Source: Cryptomeria japonica
Taxonomy: Eukaryota > Streptophyta > Pinopsida > Cupressales > Cupressaceae
Assembly: GCF_030272615.1 (NCBI RefSeq)
Contig: NC_081409.1
Span: forward strand, 18,850,260-18,914,259
Length of the DNA stretch: 64,000 nucleotides
Direction: 5' to 3'
Position 1 is the stretch's first letter. Each line of letters begins with the position of its first letter. The notes under the pieces were generated by a model. That model was not told the DNA's origin and searched no databases. It saw nothing but the letters and a program-made list of their open reading frames with translations. Position numbers and translations under genes: made by a program. Below are positions 23,570-36,344 of the stretch, one piece after another.

Positions 23570-24022
23570 AAGTTGAAAAAAAACAAAAAAAATCCAGCAT
23601 CTTATTCATACATCATCACTTCATCATCAATCCATCCCAAAATTCTCAAAACATTAAGAGGTTCTTGTCCCAAATTCTCTTTTAGATATTGCTTGAAATC
23701 AAACGCATCACATCACTTTTTAGATTGTTTCTACATCTAGGATAAGCTCATCCTAAGAAACACATCTACGCAGGTTAAAACTAGTTCATGAGTGAATCCT
23801 CTCATTACTAGGTAGTTAAATCTGTAACACATCTCAGATTTCTCTGCACCTTATCACATCCAATCTTATCAAAACCAGCAAGCAATTTAAAGAAGGAATT
23901 TTGGTTACATCTACCTTAGAGTGCTAGGGACCTACATACCACCAATCCACTAAATCATCCATCCTTCATCAAACAACTCATCATCATCTTCAATCAACTT
24001 CAAAAACAAACTTGCAAACAAA

Positions 24023-26002
24023 ATGGCTCAAACCCGATCACGATCAAGGCAACGAGAAATAGAAATTGAGGAAGAAGAGGACAACCTCAATGAATTTCAA
24101 GAGGCACTTGGAGGAAATGGGAATGATGAAAACCCAAGTACACCCACTCCTTCAACAATCGAAAGGGTTCAGCATAACCCTCATTTTAACAGATTATTTG
24201 ATGAAATACTAAGGAACAACGCAGATGCTCACTTCTTAAAACTCGCTCAAGAAGGAGCCAAACTCCCCTCAGACTTTGATCTTGCCCAATTAAGACAAGC
24301 ATCAGAGAGACAAAGTCGCCATGAGGAGGAAAGGCGTAGAGATCCCATCAGATATAACATCCCTCGAGGTAACCCACCACCTCCTCCTCCTAATGAAATG
24401 GAGATGTTGCGGCAACAAGTCGAGAATCTCGCCCAACAACTTCATAGTGGTGTTAAGACCAATCAATTCTCACTTAACGACATCTGTCCCTATCCGTTTG
24501 ATAGGAATCTTTATATGCCACCCTTTCCACGCGGGTTCAAAACACCAAAATTCAAAAAATATAGAGGAAAGGGAGATCCCCGCGATCATGTCCGAGAATT
24601 TCATTCCGCTTGTCTCGAAGTTGCATATGAAGACACATACTTAATGCACCTTTTTCCCGAAAGCTTGGGAGGAACAACCACATCATGGTTTTCCTGACTA
24701 CCAGGTGGCATAAGAACATTTGAGGAACTCATCCAGAAGTTCCTATCTCATTACTCTTATAATATTGAACGCGACATCACCATGGCTGATCTATGCAACA
24801 CCAAACAAAAACCAGGTGAATTATTCTCAGTATTCCTGCAACGATGGTGCCAAATGTCTAGCAGGCGTTCTCTTCAGTTACCTGAACGAGAACTAGTGGA
24901 AATTTTTATTTCCAACTTAAACGAAGAAATGGAATTTCACCTGGATGTCAAAGACACCGATTCTTTTAACGATATGATCACCAAAGGTATAAAATGTGAA
25001 AGGGCACTCATCAAAAAAGGGCTCATCAAAATCTTTAATGAACCCAAAGATGGTCCTCGCCCGTGCTTCAATAGCGATAAACCGAACTTCTAGAACAAGA
25101 ATAAGAACATCGTCAACGATGGAGTTGTGGATGCTCGGACTGTCCAAAATGCACAACCTGTGGTTCGGTTTGCAGGACAAAATCCTCCACCTCAAAATAA
25201 CACAAATGTTCCTCCTAATCAAGGTCGCATCACATCTCATGATGAACCAAGACCCCGTCCACAAAAACAAAAACGCACATACACTCCCTTAGGGGAACCC
25301 ATTGAAACAGTGATGCGACAACTCATTTCTCAGAATTTGATCACTCTACCTAAGTTATCAAATTATGAGCCTCAAGTCAAACCGGCATGGTGGAAGGATA
25401 CTGAACATTGTGAGTTCCATCAAGGAAGAGGACATAAGACAAGTAATTGTCACCGATTGAAAGATCTCATTCAGGATCTTATTGACCAAGGAGAAATTGA
25501 AATTGAAGGACATGACCCAAAAACAACCAATAATGATCATCAGATGTTCAAGAATCCACTTCCATCACAAGATCAAAGGGGTCCTTCCACGTCCAGACGA
25601 GGTCCTGATACCACTGATTATACGCAAGCTGCGTATAATTACACTGTCAATCACCTGTATGATGCCAGTGAGCAAATTGCAACTATCACCTTCAAAAATC
25701 CCACCTCAAATTGCAATGTTGTTACACGTCGTGGCAAGATCACCATAAAGGCAGCTCCACAAGGCACCACCTCCATCCCAAAGCAGTACAATCTTGTGGA
25801 ACAATTAGACAAAATGCCTGCGCTTATATCCATTTTAGAGCTATTACGCCTGTCACCATCTCATAAAACTATCTTGGATCAAGCACTCCAAGAGGCGTCA
25901 GTCCCTGCAAACTTGAATACGGACCAATTTCAAGCCATGGTTGGAAATCTAAAGTCATCACCTTGTCTCACTTTTTCTGAAAGTGACAACTCTTCGTTCT
26001 AG
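24023..26002 (+). pseudogene. Tat gag (capsid/nucleocapsid)
   Basis: Gag forms the virus-like particle and packages RNA. Starts MAQTRSRSRQREIEIEEE at ATG 24023 after a 2.9-kb leader. An acidic N-terminus and a Pro-rich stretch (PPPPPPNEME, about residue 130) precede the retrotransposon-gag core (FPRGFKTPKFKKYRGKGDPR, then WFS...TFEELIQKFLSHYS and FSVFLQRWCQMS). A nucleocapsid-like knuckle at about 25408-25450 reads CEFHQGRGHKTSNC, a C-H-H-C variant common in Tat gags. In-frame stops: TGA 24695, TAG 25091, TAG 26000, all in the same frame as pol. Confidence 0.88.
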
Positions 26003-26641
26003 CAACCTCATAACGCCTCACTCCACATTGAAGGCTTTGTCAACCAACACAGGATCAAGCGAGTCTTGATCGATAATGGAGCAGGCCTAAACATTTGCAC
26101 ACTATAGTTGGTCTCAGCATTGGGATATGCAATAGAATCAGTGGATCCTCGCAAGAAGATCACCATCAAGGCCTATGATGATGCAGAGCGTTCATCCAAA
26201 GGAGCTGTGGTACTACCAATCCGAGTGGGCCCTGTGGTAAAGCACATCATCTGTCAGGTTCTGGACCTTCCTCTGCCATATAATCTATTATTAGGGAGAC
26301 CTTGGATACATGCCATGCAAGCTCTTCCATCTACCTACCATCAATGTATCAAGTTCCCACATAACGGTACAGAGATCACAATCCTGGGTGATGCAAATCC
26401 CTTTGCATTTTGCCATAATATCAGCCATCAACCGGAAATTACCGTTCCTAATAATAGAGAAGCCATTTCCTCCACATCATATGTAAGTCCCGCCTCTCTT
26501 GCCAATTCTAACACCCCTATACCCAAGCAAGAAAAGCTTAAGATGAAAGTCACAGAGGAAGGTCCTGGAGAATACAACTTGAGTCAGCTCTTTTGTGTGG
26601 GACAAATGCCCACTTCTCCTAGAACACATGGTAAACCATAG
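26003..26641 (+). pseudogene. Tat aspartic protease
   Basis: Cleaves the gag-pol polyprotein. Active-site region at about 26070 reads VLIDNGAGLNI: Asp-Asn-Gly instead of the common DTG/DSG, a form I know from Tat-like elements. The second landmark, YNLLLGRPWIH (about 26278), is the conserved flap-distal Gly-Arg-Pro-Trp motif. In frame with gag. Stop TAG at 26105-26107 directly after the active site, and a double TAG at 26639-26644. Confidence 0.85.
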
Positions 26642-26665
26642 TAGTTACTCCAACAACCACTAATC

Positions 26666-28018
26666 ATGCCAGCATGTGCCTTGACGCCTTTCATCCTTGG
26701 AAAGAGTCAAGAGGAAGAGACACAAGATGAGGACCTAGCGGACTGGATCTATAAAGATCCCATCACCATTGACAAACCGCAAGTTACACTTCCTACGGAA
26801 CAATATGGCAAAGGCCTCCTCATTATGCAAAGAATGGGATATGATCGTCAGAGTGCTTTGGGATACTGCAAACAAGGACAACATGAACCTCTGCTGCCAG
26901 AGTTCAAGCCCAAAGGTAATACTGGCCTAGGCTTTGAAAAAGAGATCCTTCCTAAACTCAGATTCAAAGGAAAACCTAGCAAACCATTTTGCCCACCTAC
27001 TGCAAAGAGGACACCTTTCATAATCAAAGCACCATCAAGCAATATTGCCACTGCCCCATCGAGGCTCACAACCCCACTGCAACCATCACCAGTGCCAAAC
27101 ATACCACCAATCAAACCAGTAATCCCATCCACAGCAGTCATCACATCAATAAAACCATTCATAACAACAACTATATTGGAACCCGCAGCAGCATCTATGG
27201 CACCAGTCATTCCAACAGAAGCCACTAAATCAACACTGTTGATACTTCCAGTGACAAATCCTTTAAAACCCATCACGGTTCCTGTAGCACCGATCACCAC
27301 AAAGGTACATAAACCAATCACGCCTGCAGTATTCAACTCCAGCGACATCCCAGTATGGTATAGCAATCGGATGCTGGAGAGTGATTCAGAGACTGACTCA
27401 CATGAGTGGGAATTTGATTCTGTATAGCTTAACACTTCAGATGAGGAAGACACATCACCACCTCCGCCCCACAAAGACATCCCTATTTACGGAGAAGCAC
27501 AGATAAAGACCACTTGGGTACCTGAGCTGGAAACATCTTCCACAGACCCTACGTCTCATCCTACGCCTGATTCTGACAGGGAGAGTACCATCAACGACCT
27601 TCACCACACTGTCTTAACCCTCACTGATACCTCTAACGAACTTAATCTAATCGATGAAGTAATGCCCATTATCCACCCTGAACTCATCGAATGGAACCAA
27701 TCAAATCCCCCATGTCTTGACCTCTTCCAGAATGATGAGGCTATCATTGACTTTTTGGAATTAAGGGGTAATCTACCAAGCGGGGATCACAAAGCTGGAT
27801 TCGCCATTGAACTTAATAGCGCAGCATACTTCGGGGCGGATGCCAAGCCTTTCAGCTGCAAAAATATAACAATAAAACATGGATCTTCCAGTGGAAACCA
27901 CACTGTGGCACTATTTGATCAGACAAAAGTAAAAAGAAAGAGCATATCCAACGGTGAAAACCTCTCTGAGGTGCCTGAGGATGAAGGGTTTGACATTCTC
28001 CCTGCTAGTACACAATAG
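26666..28018 (+). pseudogene. Tat linker: G-patch-like segment and Pro/Thr-rich region
   Basis: Same frame as protease and RT. At 26801-26935 YGKGLLIMQRMGYDRQSALG followed by a Gly-rich end (GNTGLGF) looks like a G-patch, an RNA-binding motif found after the protease in some retroelements. Next is a long Pro/Thr/Ile-rich low-complexity stretch (about 27000-27320), then an acidic region leading to the RT. Stops: TAG 27425, TAG 28016. The minus-strand open frame over 26848-27480 is only the shadow of this repetitive composition. Confidence 0.65.
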
Positions 28019-28060
28019 GAACGATCAACGATTCTTATCGAGGAAACCAAAGAATACAAT

Positions 28061-29200
28061 GTGGGGACTCTTGAAAACCCTCATATCATACATCTGGCAT
28101 CTCTTCTCACTCCAGAGGAACAACCTCAATTCATAGAGTTCTTCCAGAAGCGTCAGATAAACTTCGCATGGTCATATGCAGACATGCCTGGGCTTGATCC
28201 TGATTTAGTCATGCATCGCCTCATCATCGCAGAAGGAGCCAAACCTGTCAAGCAAAAGCTTCGTAAGATGCATCCTCAGATTGCAGTGCTAGTTAAAATA
28301 GAACTCAAGAAACTCCTAGATGTTGGTTTCATTAGACCAATTGATTATGCAGAATGGATCTCCAATATTGTGCCTGTCGGCAAACCAAAAGGGGGCATCC
28401 GCATTTGTACAGACTTCAGAGACCTGAATAAGGCATGTCCTAAGGATGACTTCCCCCTACCAAATATCGACATCATAGTGGATCTGACAGCAGGACATGC
28501 CATGCTTTCACTAATGGATGGCTTTTCAGGATACAATCAAGTAAAGATCGCACCAGAGGACCAACATAAGACAGCCTTCACATGTCCATGGGGCACATAC
28601 TGCTGGAATGTAATGCCTTTTGGTCTAAAGAATGCAGGAGCGACCTATCAAAGAGCAATGACCACCATCTTCCATGACATGATGCATACTATGATGGAAG
28701 ATTATGTGGATGACTTACTAGCAAAATCACTCACCAGAGAAGGACATCTCCACATCTTAGATAGAATCTTTGATAGACTGGAACAATATCATGTTCAACT
28801 CAACCCAAAGAAATGTGTCTTTGGAGTAACCTCCGGGAAGCTTCTAGGATACATTGTCTCAAGCAAAGGTATTGAGGTCGATCCAGCAAAGGTAAAAGCA
28901 ATCATGGACATGCCACCTCCAAAGAATATCAGTCAGCTAAGGACACTACAAGGACGGCTTCAATCCATCCAAAGATTCATTACACAATTGGCTGATAAGT
29001 GTCACCCATTTACACACCTGCTACACAAGAACATCCACTTTCAGTGGGATGCCAAATGCCAGCAAGCATTTCAGGTGCTTAAAGACTATCTCATGAATCC
29101 ACCATTGTTGATGCCACCAGATCCAAGTAGACCGTTGTTACTTTATATCTCAGCAACAAGTACAACATTAGGTGTATTACTGGCACAACATAATGCATAA
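28061..29200 (+). pseudogene. Tat reverse transcriptase and start of first RNase H
   Basis: Copies the element RNA into DNA. RT motifs in order: WISNIVPVGKPKGGIRICTD (about 28353), FRDLNKACPKDDFPLP, LMDGFSGYNQVKI (first catalytic Asp), FTCPWGTYCWNVMPFGLKNA, EDYVDDLLAKS at about 28698 (catalytic YVDD intact), LGYIVSSKGIEVDP. The frame is open for 380 codons, the longest intact piece of this pol. It runs into the first RNase H, where LLLYISATSTTLGVLL replaces the usual LYxDAS, so the first catalytic Asp is lost. Ends at TAA 29198-29200. Confidence 0.93.
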
Positions 29201-30271
29201 GGTAAAGAGTGTGCTGTATACTACATCTCTCACACACTGGTTGGCTATGAACTCAATTACACACCTATTGAGCGAGCTTGCCTAGTAGTAATCCTGGCTG
29301 CCACTAAATTGCGGTACTATCTATTAACACACAAGGTACAACTCATTGCAAAGATTGATCCACTCAAGTACTTACTTAGCAAAGCAGCACTGACAGGTCG
29401 CTTGGCCAAATGGGTGATGATTCTAAGTGAATTTGACATCGAGTATGTAGATCGTAAAGCTATCAAAGGTCAAATTATTGCAGATCAGTTGGCCGATGCA
29501 CCCCTCACAGGCGATCATCCTCTTATTTCCAATTTTCCAGATGAAGAGATATTCATGATCATAACAACACAACCATGGAAACTATATTTTGATGGTTCAT
29601 ACACTAGGCATGGCTCAGGGGCAGGCATTCTATTTATCACACCTCAAGGTGACAGCATCCCAAAGTCTTACAGGCTCACATTTCCATGCACAAACAACAT
29701 AGCAGAGTATGAGGCCTTGATCACGGGACTCAGATTAGCCATACAATGAAAATTACAAGAACTGCAAGTATATGGCGACTCGCAACTGGTCATTCAACAA
29801 GCAACAGATGAGTATCAGACCAAAGATGATAAACTCATGCCATATAAGCAAATGGTGGACACTCTAAAGACATCATTTACTACTATCACTTTTGAGCAGA
29901 TACCAAGAGATCAGAATCGAGCTGCTTACGCTGTGGCTACCATCGCATCTCTACTAGATCTTCCACAGAATTCAACACGCTATGAGTTCTTGGTAGAACA
30001 GCTTTGGATCCCCGCTTATGATATCCCCGAATCTGAAATGATATGTCACCTTGTCGGTTCTGAATCCCCATGGTACGGTGAGTTCTACACCTATCTTCGC
30101 GATCACACCCTTCCTCCCAACCAATCGAATAACCAACGAAAAACCTTTATTCGCCAAACTGCTCGATATACCATTATTGCCGAAACCCTATACCGACGCA
30201 GTCTTGATGGTACTCTCCTTCGGTGTCTGGAACAAGGTGAGATAACAAAGGCTTTGGAAGCAGTACATTAA
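29201..30271 (+). pseudogene. Tat first RNase H (rest) and second, archaeal-type RNase H
   Basis: The first RNase H keeps its Glu (PIERACLVVI) and a later Asp (KIDPLKYLL). The second domain starts at about 29576 with WKLYFDGSYTRHGSGAG (Asp), CTNNIAEYEALITGL (Glu) and VYGDSQLVIQQ (Asp). The place of the last Asp, usually ADA, reads NRAAYAVATIAS (about 29918), so it seems to be Tyr. Two RNase H domains in a row are the hallmark of Tat elements: the first becomes a tether, the second does the catalysis. Stops: TGA 29747, TAA 30269. Confidence 0.85.
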
Positions 30272-31326
30272 GGGATTTGCGGGACTCATTCAAGTGGTCC
30301 ATCGCTAGCCAAGAAACTCATGCGAGCTGGATACTATTGGCCATCTATGGAAAAGGATTCCTACTACTTTGTCAGGAAATGCAAGAAATGTCAAATTCAT
30401 GGCGACCTGATACATGCACCAGCATAGGAACTGCAACCAATCACAACACCATGGCCTTTTTGTCAATGGGGCCTCGACCTTGTGGGTAAGATTCATCCAT
30501 CTTCATCCAATGGCCATAAATTCATTATTACGCCACCGAATATTTCACAAAGTGGATCGAAGCTGTTCCACTTACCCAAGTCACCGGCAAGCAGATTGCC
30601 TCATTCATCCTCAACTACATCATCTGCCGGTATGGTGTGCCCATGTCCATCATCATAGATAACAGTCTCCCTTTCAAAAATCAGGATGTCCGTGAACTTT
30701 GTGAGAAATTTCATATCCAACACCGCCTTTCCACCCCCTATTACCCACAAGGCAATGGTCAGGCTGAAGCATCCAATAAAAACATACTGAGGATCCTAAA
30801 GAAGACAGTCAATGATGCCGGCCATGATTGGCATGTTCAATTGAATCCAGCGCTATGGGCATATCGAACTAGCATTCGAACCCCTATAGGTGCGACTCCT
30901 TATTCATTGGTCTATGGTGCTGAAGCTATCTTACCTATTGAGGTCGAGATACCATCACTACGGGTTTCATTGCACAATCTCATCGATGATGATGCATACA
31001 GAGTATCCCATCTTCAGGACTTGGAGTTACTTGATGAGAAGCGGCAAGCTGCATACAATCATCTCAAAGCCTATCAGCAGCGCATGAGTAGAAGCTACAA
31101 TCACCGAGTTAGATCTCGTACATTTGAGGTAGGTGATCTTGTTCTTCGAGAAAATCCTCGCAACCAACCAAACAGAGAACATCAAGGCAAGTTTGAATCA
31201 AACTGGTTGGGCCCATATGTTGTCACTGGTGTATTCGGGTCCGGGGCATATCAGTTGGCTACATCAGACGGAGAACCGCTCACAGATCCAATCAATAGCA
31301 TGCACCTCAAACGGTTTTATACCTAA
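30272..31326 (+). pseudogene. Tat integrase
   Basis: Joins element DNA to the genome. An HHCC zinc-binding region covers about 30266-30400 (GICGTHSSG, CKKCQIH). Catalytic core: Asp in WGLDLVGK (about 30466), Asp in IIIDNSLPF (about 30652), Glu in QGNGQAEASNKN (about 30755). There is a stop TAG at 30425 and a frame change near 30531, between FIIT and the following ATEYFTKW. C-terminal end has the GPY-like NWLGPYVVTGVFGSGAYQL. No chromodomain is seen. The last 230 codons (30637-31326) are open. Confidence 0.9.
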
Positions 31327-34238
31327 GCTATATAGAGCATCAGGCTCCCCCCTGCATATTAGAAAATACCAAAAACATTCAGAAAATGTCCTGAAGAAAA
31401 TACAAAAAACATTCAAAGAAGTAAAGAAAAATCATACATCCAAATGGTGAACAACCACTCCGGTGGCACCTTGGGTAAGTACGATGGTGAAAACCTGGCA
31501 AACAGGCACCACTCGTAAAGGCAATGGCTCCAGTATCTTTCAGGCTCGTTGCGATCACATTCATGCACACACACATCCATCCATCCCAACCATGGCTTAT
31601 TATTCGATCTGCAATTAAGAAAGTACTCCATGTGTCTAGCATCCCACCTTTTCATAGTCAGATCTACAAACTGGGGGCAATACCCTTACCCTAGCGATGG
31701 AAGTGGATTCTGCATTGTCTTATATATCATTACGCTCTTCATTCAGGCAAACAATACAAAATCCAAAAACATTCAAAAATGACTCACAAAATCCACAAAC
31801 ATTCAAAAAACTATTACACAAAATCCAAAAACATCGAAAAACCATAAAAAAAAACACCCAAAAACATGACAACACCTTGTACATATTCATCCGATCAGAT
31901 ACAAAATAAACATTGACAAAATACTCACAAAATGACCACTTCAACGACCACACAATCAACACCAACAATCCAAACTGTCTTTTCAACAAGGATGCATCCT
32001 TCCTTATCCAAAACAAAGACAAGATGACATTTTCTTTGACAAGAAAATTCTGTTAAGCTATCAAATACTTGGTTGATTTGTGAGTACAATCATTCGTTTA
32101 TCTGTATCAGGATCTTGCAGCATTATTTTGTATCGTTTGCGCATTATTTCCGATGAAGTTCTGGGGCATGTACTAATGTGTCTACGTGGGAAGTTCACTA
32201 AGCTATGTGATCATAGACAAAAATGCAGTCATAGATCACTACGGCTTGCTGACTATAGCGTATACCTCGACCATATGGGCATGAACCATTACCAAGGATC
32301 CTTATTCTTTATTCTTTATGTAAATATGCTGTTTGGTTGCAGGTACAATGCTCATCCTTTGGTTTCTCTTCCTCCAAATTGGATAAAGGTTTTATTTCTT
32401 AGTATGGTATGCACTTGTCTCAGGATCTGATCAGCCTAAGATCAAGGAGGACGATCCAAGTCATACATGAAAGGAGATAATCCTTGTCTGTTCCGCAAGC
32501 AATACTCTGGTCAACTTGATCCATTATATCAAGTTGCTTGTATTAACTTGCTATATAAAATCCATGAAAGGAATACTCAGGTCATCTTGAATCATTGTGT
32601 CAAGATGCTTGTATTCTCTTCCAACATTTTAAAGCTCAATGATGAAAATAGAGCACTATGGATCGTCATTTCACCTCATCTGCTTCTATCTTGCATTCCG
32701 TTGCATCTCACCCATCCATTCATTCATTCATATGTAGGCTTTTACATGAATGACTGATAAAAGCTGGTCTTGGATACAAATCACGACCGAGTACTCTGAT
32801 ACATCATTAATGCATCATGCAAAGTCTTAAAAACCTTGCATTCCTCATGGTCATATCATCATTGCATTTAGGTGCATCTTGCATTGCGACCATTCATGTC
32901 ATTTTTAAACTTAAACATTGCATATAGTTCATTATTGACATTAGTTTTCATTAACAAAATCATTTTCATCATTGCATCAATCATAAATAAATAGATTTAT
33001 TCATGGGATCAAATTGTCTTTGGTTGTTTTAAATCATTTACTAAACATTTCATCCAGTGTAAATTATCTATTATTATTTTATTAAAAACTTTTCATCATT
33101 TATCATTTGCATTCATTTCTTTATAGTTAAAAGATGCATTCATTCATTACTAAGTATCTTATTATGCTCATTTTAGGATTCATTTCACATCGCATTCATT
33201 ATCCTCTTTTTAATTGTATTAAGGTACAGTTATTACAAATATTAGTTATAGTATCATCCCACTTTCATATTTAATGCATTTTAGATTCATAAGACCATTT
33301 GTTTATAAAACATTGGTTCATACCATCTCATATATCCATTTTTACGTATGCATTCATTTAAAACACATTATCATATAAACACTTGTACTTTACATTTGTT
33401 TATCTGTATGCATTCATTCTACACATTATCATATAAACATTTGTACTTTACATTTGTTTATCCATCTGCATTCATTTACACATTTTCATATAAACATTTG
33501 TACTTTACATTTTGTTTATCCATATTACATTCATCTAAACACATCTAGATGCATATCCATACATAAAATCATTCATCTAACCATTGCATTTACATCATTA
33601 CATAAATCATCGCATCATTAACAAAATAGGAAACATCAAAAATCCTATTCATGCATCAAGCATAAGCATATATCCTCATCATGACATTCCATACATAAAG
33701 CATTACATCAAAAATAAAAAATACATCATACATATATAAACCTGCATTCATATGTCAGTATCCAACATCATAAATCATCATAAAAACATGCATAAAAAGA
33801 AACATATCATTTATGCATACATATACACATATCCATCTCAGCAATAAATCATCATCATGCATAAACATCCATACATCATCACATGCATAATCATCACAAT
33901 ATGGGATCTCCTCATATATATCATCTCATATATCAGAGTACAATGAAGTCTACAAAAATGGGCTACCAAAGAGCCATCCAAGATACAGTCCATCAATAGA
34001 CAATGATACAATACATGTATGCAAAAATGCTCTCTCAAAAGCCACTCTGGCCAGATGCTGTCCCAATACCTCCCCCTGCTCCACCACTGGTGCCTGCACC
34101 ACCTGATCCATCTCTTCGTGGAGGCCTCATCGAACCCCCACTCCCTCCGGCATCTCCTGATCTCTCCCGCCTCAAAAGACCCATCACTCCCCCACTGCTC
34201 TACATCCTCTGTGATCGCTCTGATCTCGTATGCTGCAT
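31327..34238. other. Tat 3' region, no sense gene; CAT-rich low complexity
   Basis: No convincing ORF on either strand. 31370-31870 is A-rich with repeated caaaaacattcaaaaa phrases. 32800-34000 is built from CATT/CATA/TCAT phrases (many short CAT repeats, Eco-like simple sequence), with three near-copies of a about 60-bp unit at 33355-33535 (catataaac.cttgtactttacatttgtttatc). The right end (34030-34238) is C-rich and lies just past the end of the antisense gene. Confidence 0.6.
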
Positions 34239-36077
34239 CTAGGTATAACTGAGAGCTCGCTGACTGAGTGGCACCACCTGCTCATATAAACCTCGCCAAT
34301 ACTCTATCTCAGCCTGTGCTTGCCCAAACTGCCTCATAACATCCCCTGAAGGCCCCGGTGCTCCTACTCCAGCTCGGACTCTCTCCTGCAGCTCCACCAA
34401 TCTCTTCACTGCAGTATCTCTCTCCCGCAGTACCACCGTCAGCTCTGACTCACGTGCAAATAGCTGCACATCCCTAGCTGCTAACTCCTCCTCTAATCTC
34501 TCTATCTGGGTCTGCAAATAACCTATCATATGCTCCCACAGATCCCCAATAGCTCCCTCTCCCATGTCAATCGTTGCCGCACCTGTGTCACCCCCTCCAC
34601 TAGGTCCCTCCCCTGCACCACCCTCCCCTGTACCTGTATCCATCGGGATCTCTCTCTCCATCCCCCTCCCACTCAGCTGCACTCCTCCCTGCATCAAAGG
34701 TCCCTGTGATATCTGAAGAGGTAGTCCACCTCTCCCTCTCCGCTGCCTCGGCATCCCCAAACCTCCTCCACCTCCTCCTCCATCTCCTCCTCCCCCACCC
34801 CCTCCGCCCCCTACATCTCCTCCGCCACCTCCATCTCCACCTCCTCCTCCTCCTCCTCCTCCTCCTCGACCTCCTACTCTCCGTCCTTGTCCCCGTCCCC
34901 TCTCATCCTCAAAGGCTGGGATCGGCTCTGCCGGGTTTGATATCCGTAGGATCAGGTGCGCCGCCCGATATTGTGTATACTCCGCTGTCACCCCTGCATC
35001 AACGACCCTCGGTCGTAAGTCCCATGGCCTCGCCTGCAGTGTCCGAAACTCTGCTAGTGCCTGATCATACGGTAGCACTGGACCCCATGCATACCGCTCC
35101 CGAATCACCTGTGCATACTCCCCTGATCCGCTAGGCAGTCCCTGCTGCCGCCCAAACTGCCTCATCACCCGTCCTGGCACCTGTCTCTCCACATGATAAG
35201 CGGTCCTCCCAATGAGGAATCGGGTCATGAAGCAATACGGTAGTGCCTCTGCATCATCCTCCCATGGCTCACACTCCAAGTATGGCCGCCAGATCACTGC
35301 ATCCAGGTCATCCAATGCCCGTCGCCACCACTCTAACTTCCCCAAGTGGGGCTGACTCATCATGCCACTGTACATAAACATGTATGGCTGGTCCACAGCT
35401 CAGAATCTGAGACTCACTGGTCGAGTCACTGGTAAGTGCTCCCATGCCCACACATGCATCAATGTCATGCCCACTGCTAAAGAACCCCGCCCTCTGTACA
35501 CTACCTCATGTAGCTCCTGATACATGTGCGCTAGCACGCACGACCCCCATGCAAATCGGGTCCCCTCAGTCATCATCATCTCTATCACCTGTCCCCATCC
35601 CACCGCCAATCCATGTGACCGTCTGTCTGGACACAGAAGTCCTCCCACGATCCCTGACAACACTGCTGGAAGGGGCTCATATAGTGCCGCTATATCCTCC
35701 CATGCGATCGAGCCATCATCAATATATACATCCTCCTCAAAAATCCTCTGACAAGACACCATCCCCCAGGATCTATCATATGTCACTAGCTCCCCCCGAA
35801 TCGGAATCCGAAGGATACGCCACACGTCCTCTAAGGTCACCGTCATCTCTCCCTGAGCTAGATGGAACGTGCACGTCTCACTATGCCATCGCTCTGCCAA
35901 TGTTGTGATCAGACCGTGATTCATCCGAATCACGGGCATATGCATCACCTCGTAGAGGCCAGTAGCTGCAATACAGTCTATCTCTATCTGTGTCAACCGA
36001 TCTCGCAATCCCTGTGTCGCGGGGTGGCGCTTGCGTAATTGCAACACGCGCAGATCCTCCTGCACATAGACATTCAT
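34239..36077 (-). pseudogene. Antisense plant mobile domain (PMD) gene inside Tat element
   Basis: Runs against the element. ATG at 36075-36077; the frame is open to TGA 35400-35402 and continues in the same frame, without another stop, to 34239, about 610 codons in all. The first 350 residues look like the plant mobile domain (PF10536, as in MAIN/MAIL1 and many transposons): AERWHSETCTFHLAQGEMTV, TLEDVWRILRIPIRGE, HVWAWEHLPV, ALPYCFMTRFLIGRTAYHVE, GRVMRQFGRQQGLP. A Gly-rich tract follows (34761-34868) and then a C-terminal coiled coil. PMD proteins of the host act in silencing and transcription; the role here is unknown. A single stop in 610 codons contrasts with about twelve in 2430 sense codons. 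A tgtgcag just after the ATG may be a splice acceptor, so an upstream exon is possible. Confidence 0.82.
34757..34868. repeat. (CTC)n-rich tract coding Gly-rich segment of PMD protein
   Basis: Imperfect CTC/CAC triplets. On the minus strand it encodes runs of Gly with a few Asp. The plus-strand frame across it (34706-35134) is an artefact of composition. Confidence 0.85.
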
Positions 36078-36344
36078 CAATCACCATCAGTTGTTTTGTT
36101 ATCAAACTTTCTTAAGTTTAAACCTAGACTATCATCAGATACTTTGATCAAGTATCTTCGGGTCTCAACAGGTAAGCAATCATGGCCGCCTAGACTTCAA
36201 CAGGCATTTATTCTAACAAATGACCTAAGTCTCATCGGGCTGCTATGGTTCAAAACAAACTCCCACTTCACCTCGCCATCCATCAATCGTTAGGCATCAG
36301 GAGATTTATTTTGTCCGACACTGGGGCATCTTGTTATCTTAAGG

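Noticed and set aside
26848-27480. Minus-strand ORF of 210 codons in Tat
   Set aside because: Opposite a Pro/Thr-rich coding stretch; low-complexity composition only.
30855-30860. Extra AGCGCT in the integrase region
   Set aside because: Single occurrence in coding sequence without periodic neighbours; chance.
34706-35134. Plus-strand Leu/His-rich ORF
   Set aside because: Shadow of the Gly-rich part of the antisense PMD gene; no domain.
35444-35908. Plus-strand ORF of 154 codons
   Set aside because: Shadow of the PMD domain; the minus-strand frame has clear domain similarity.
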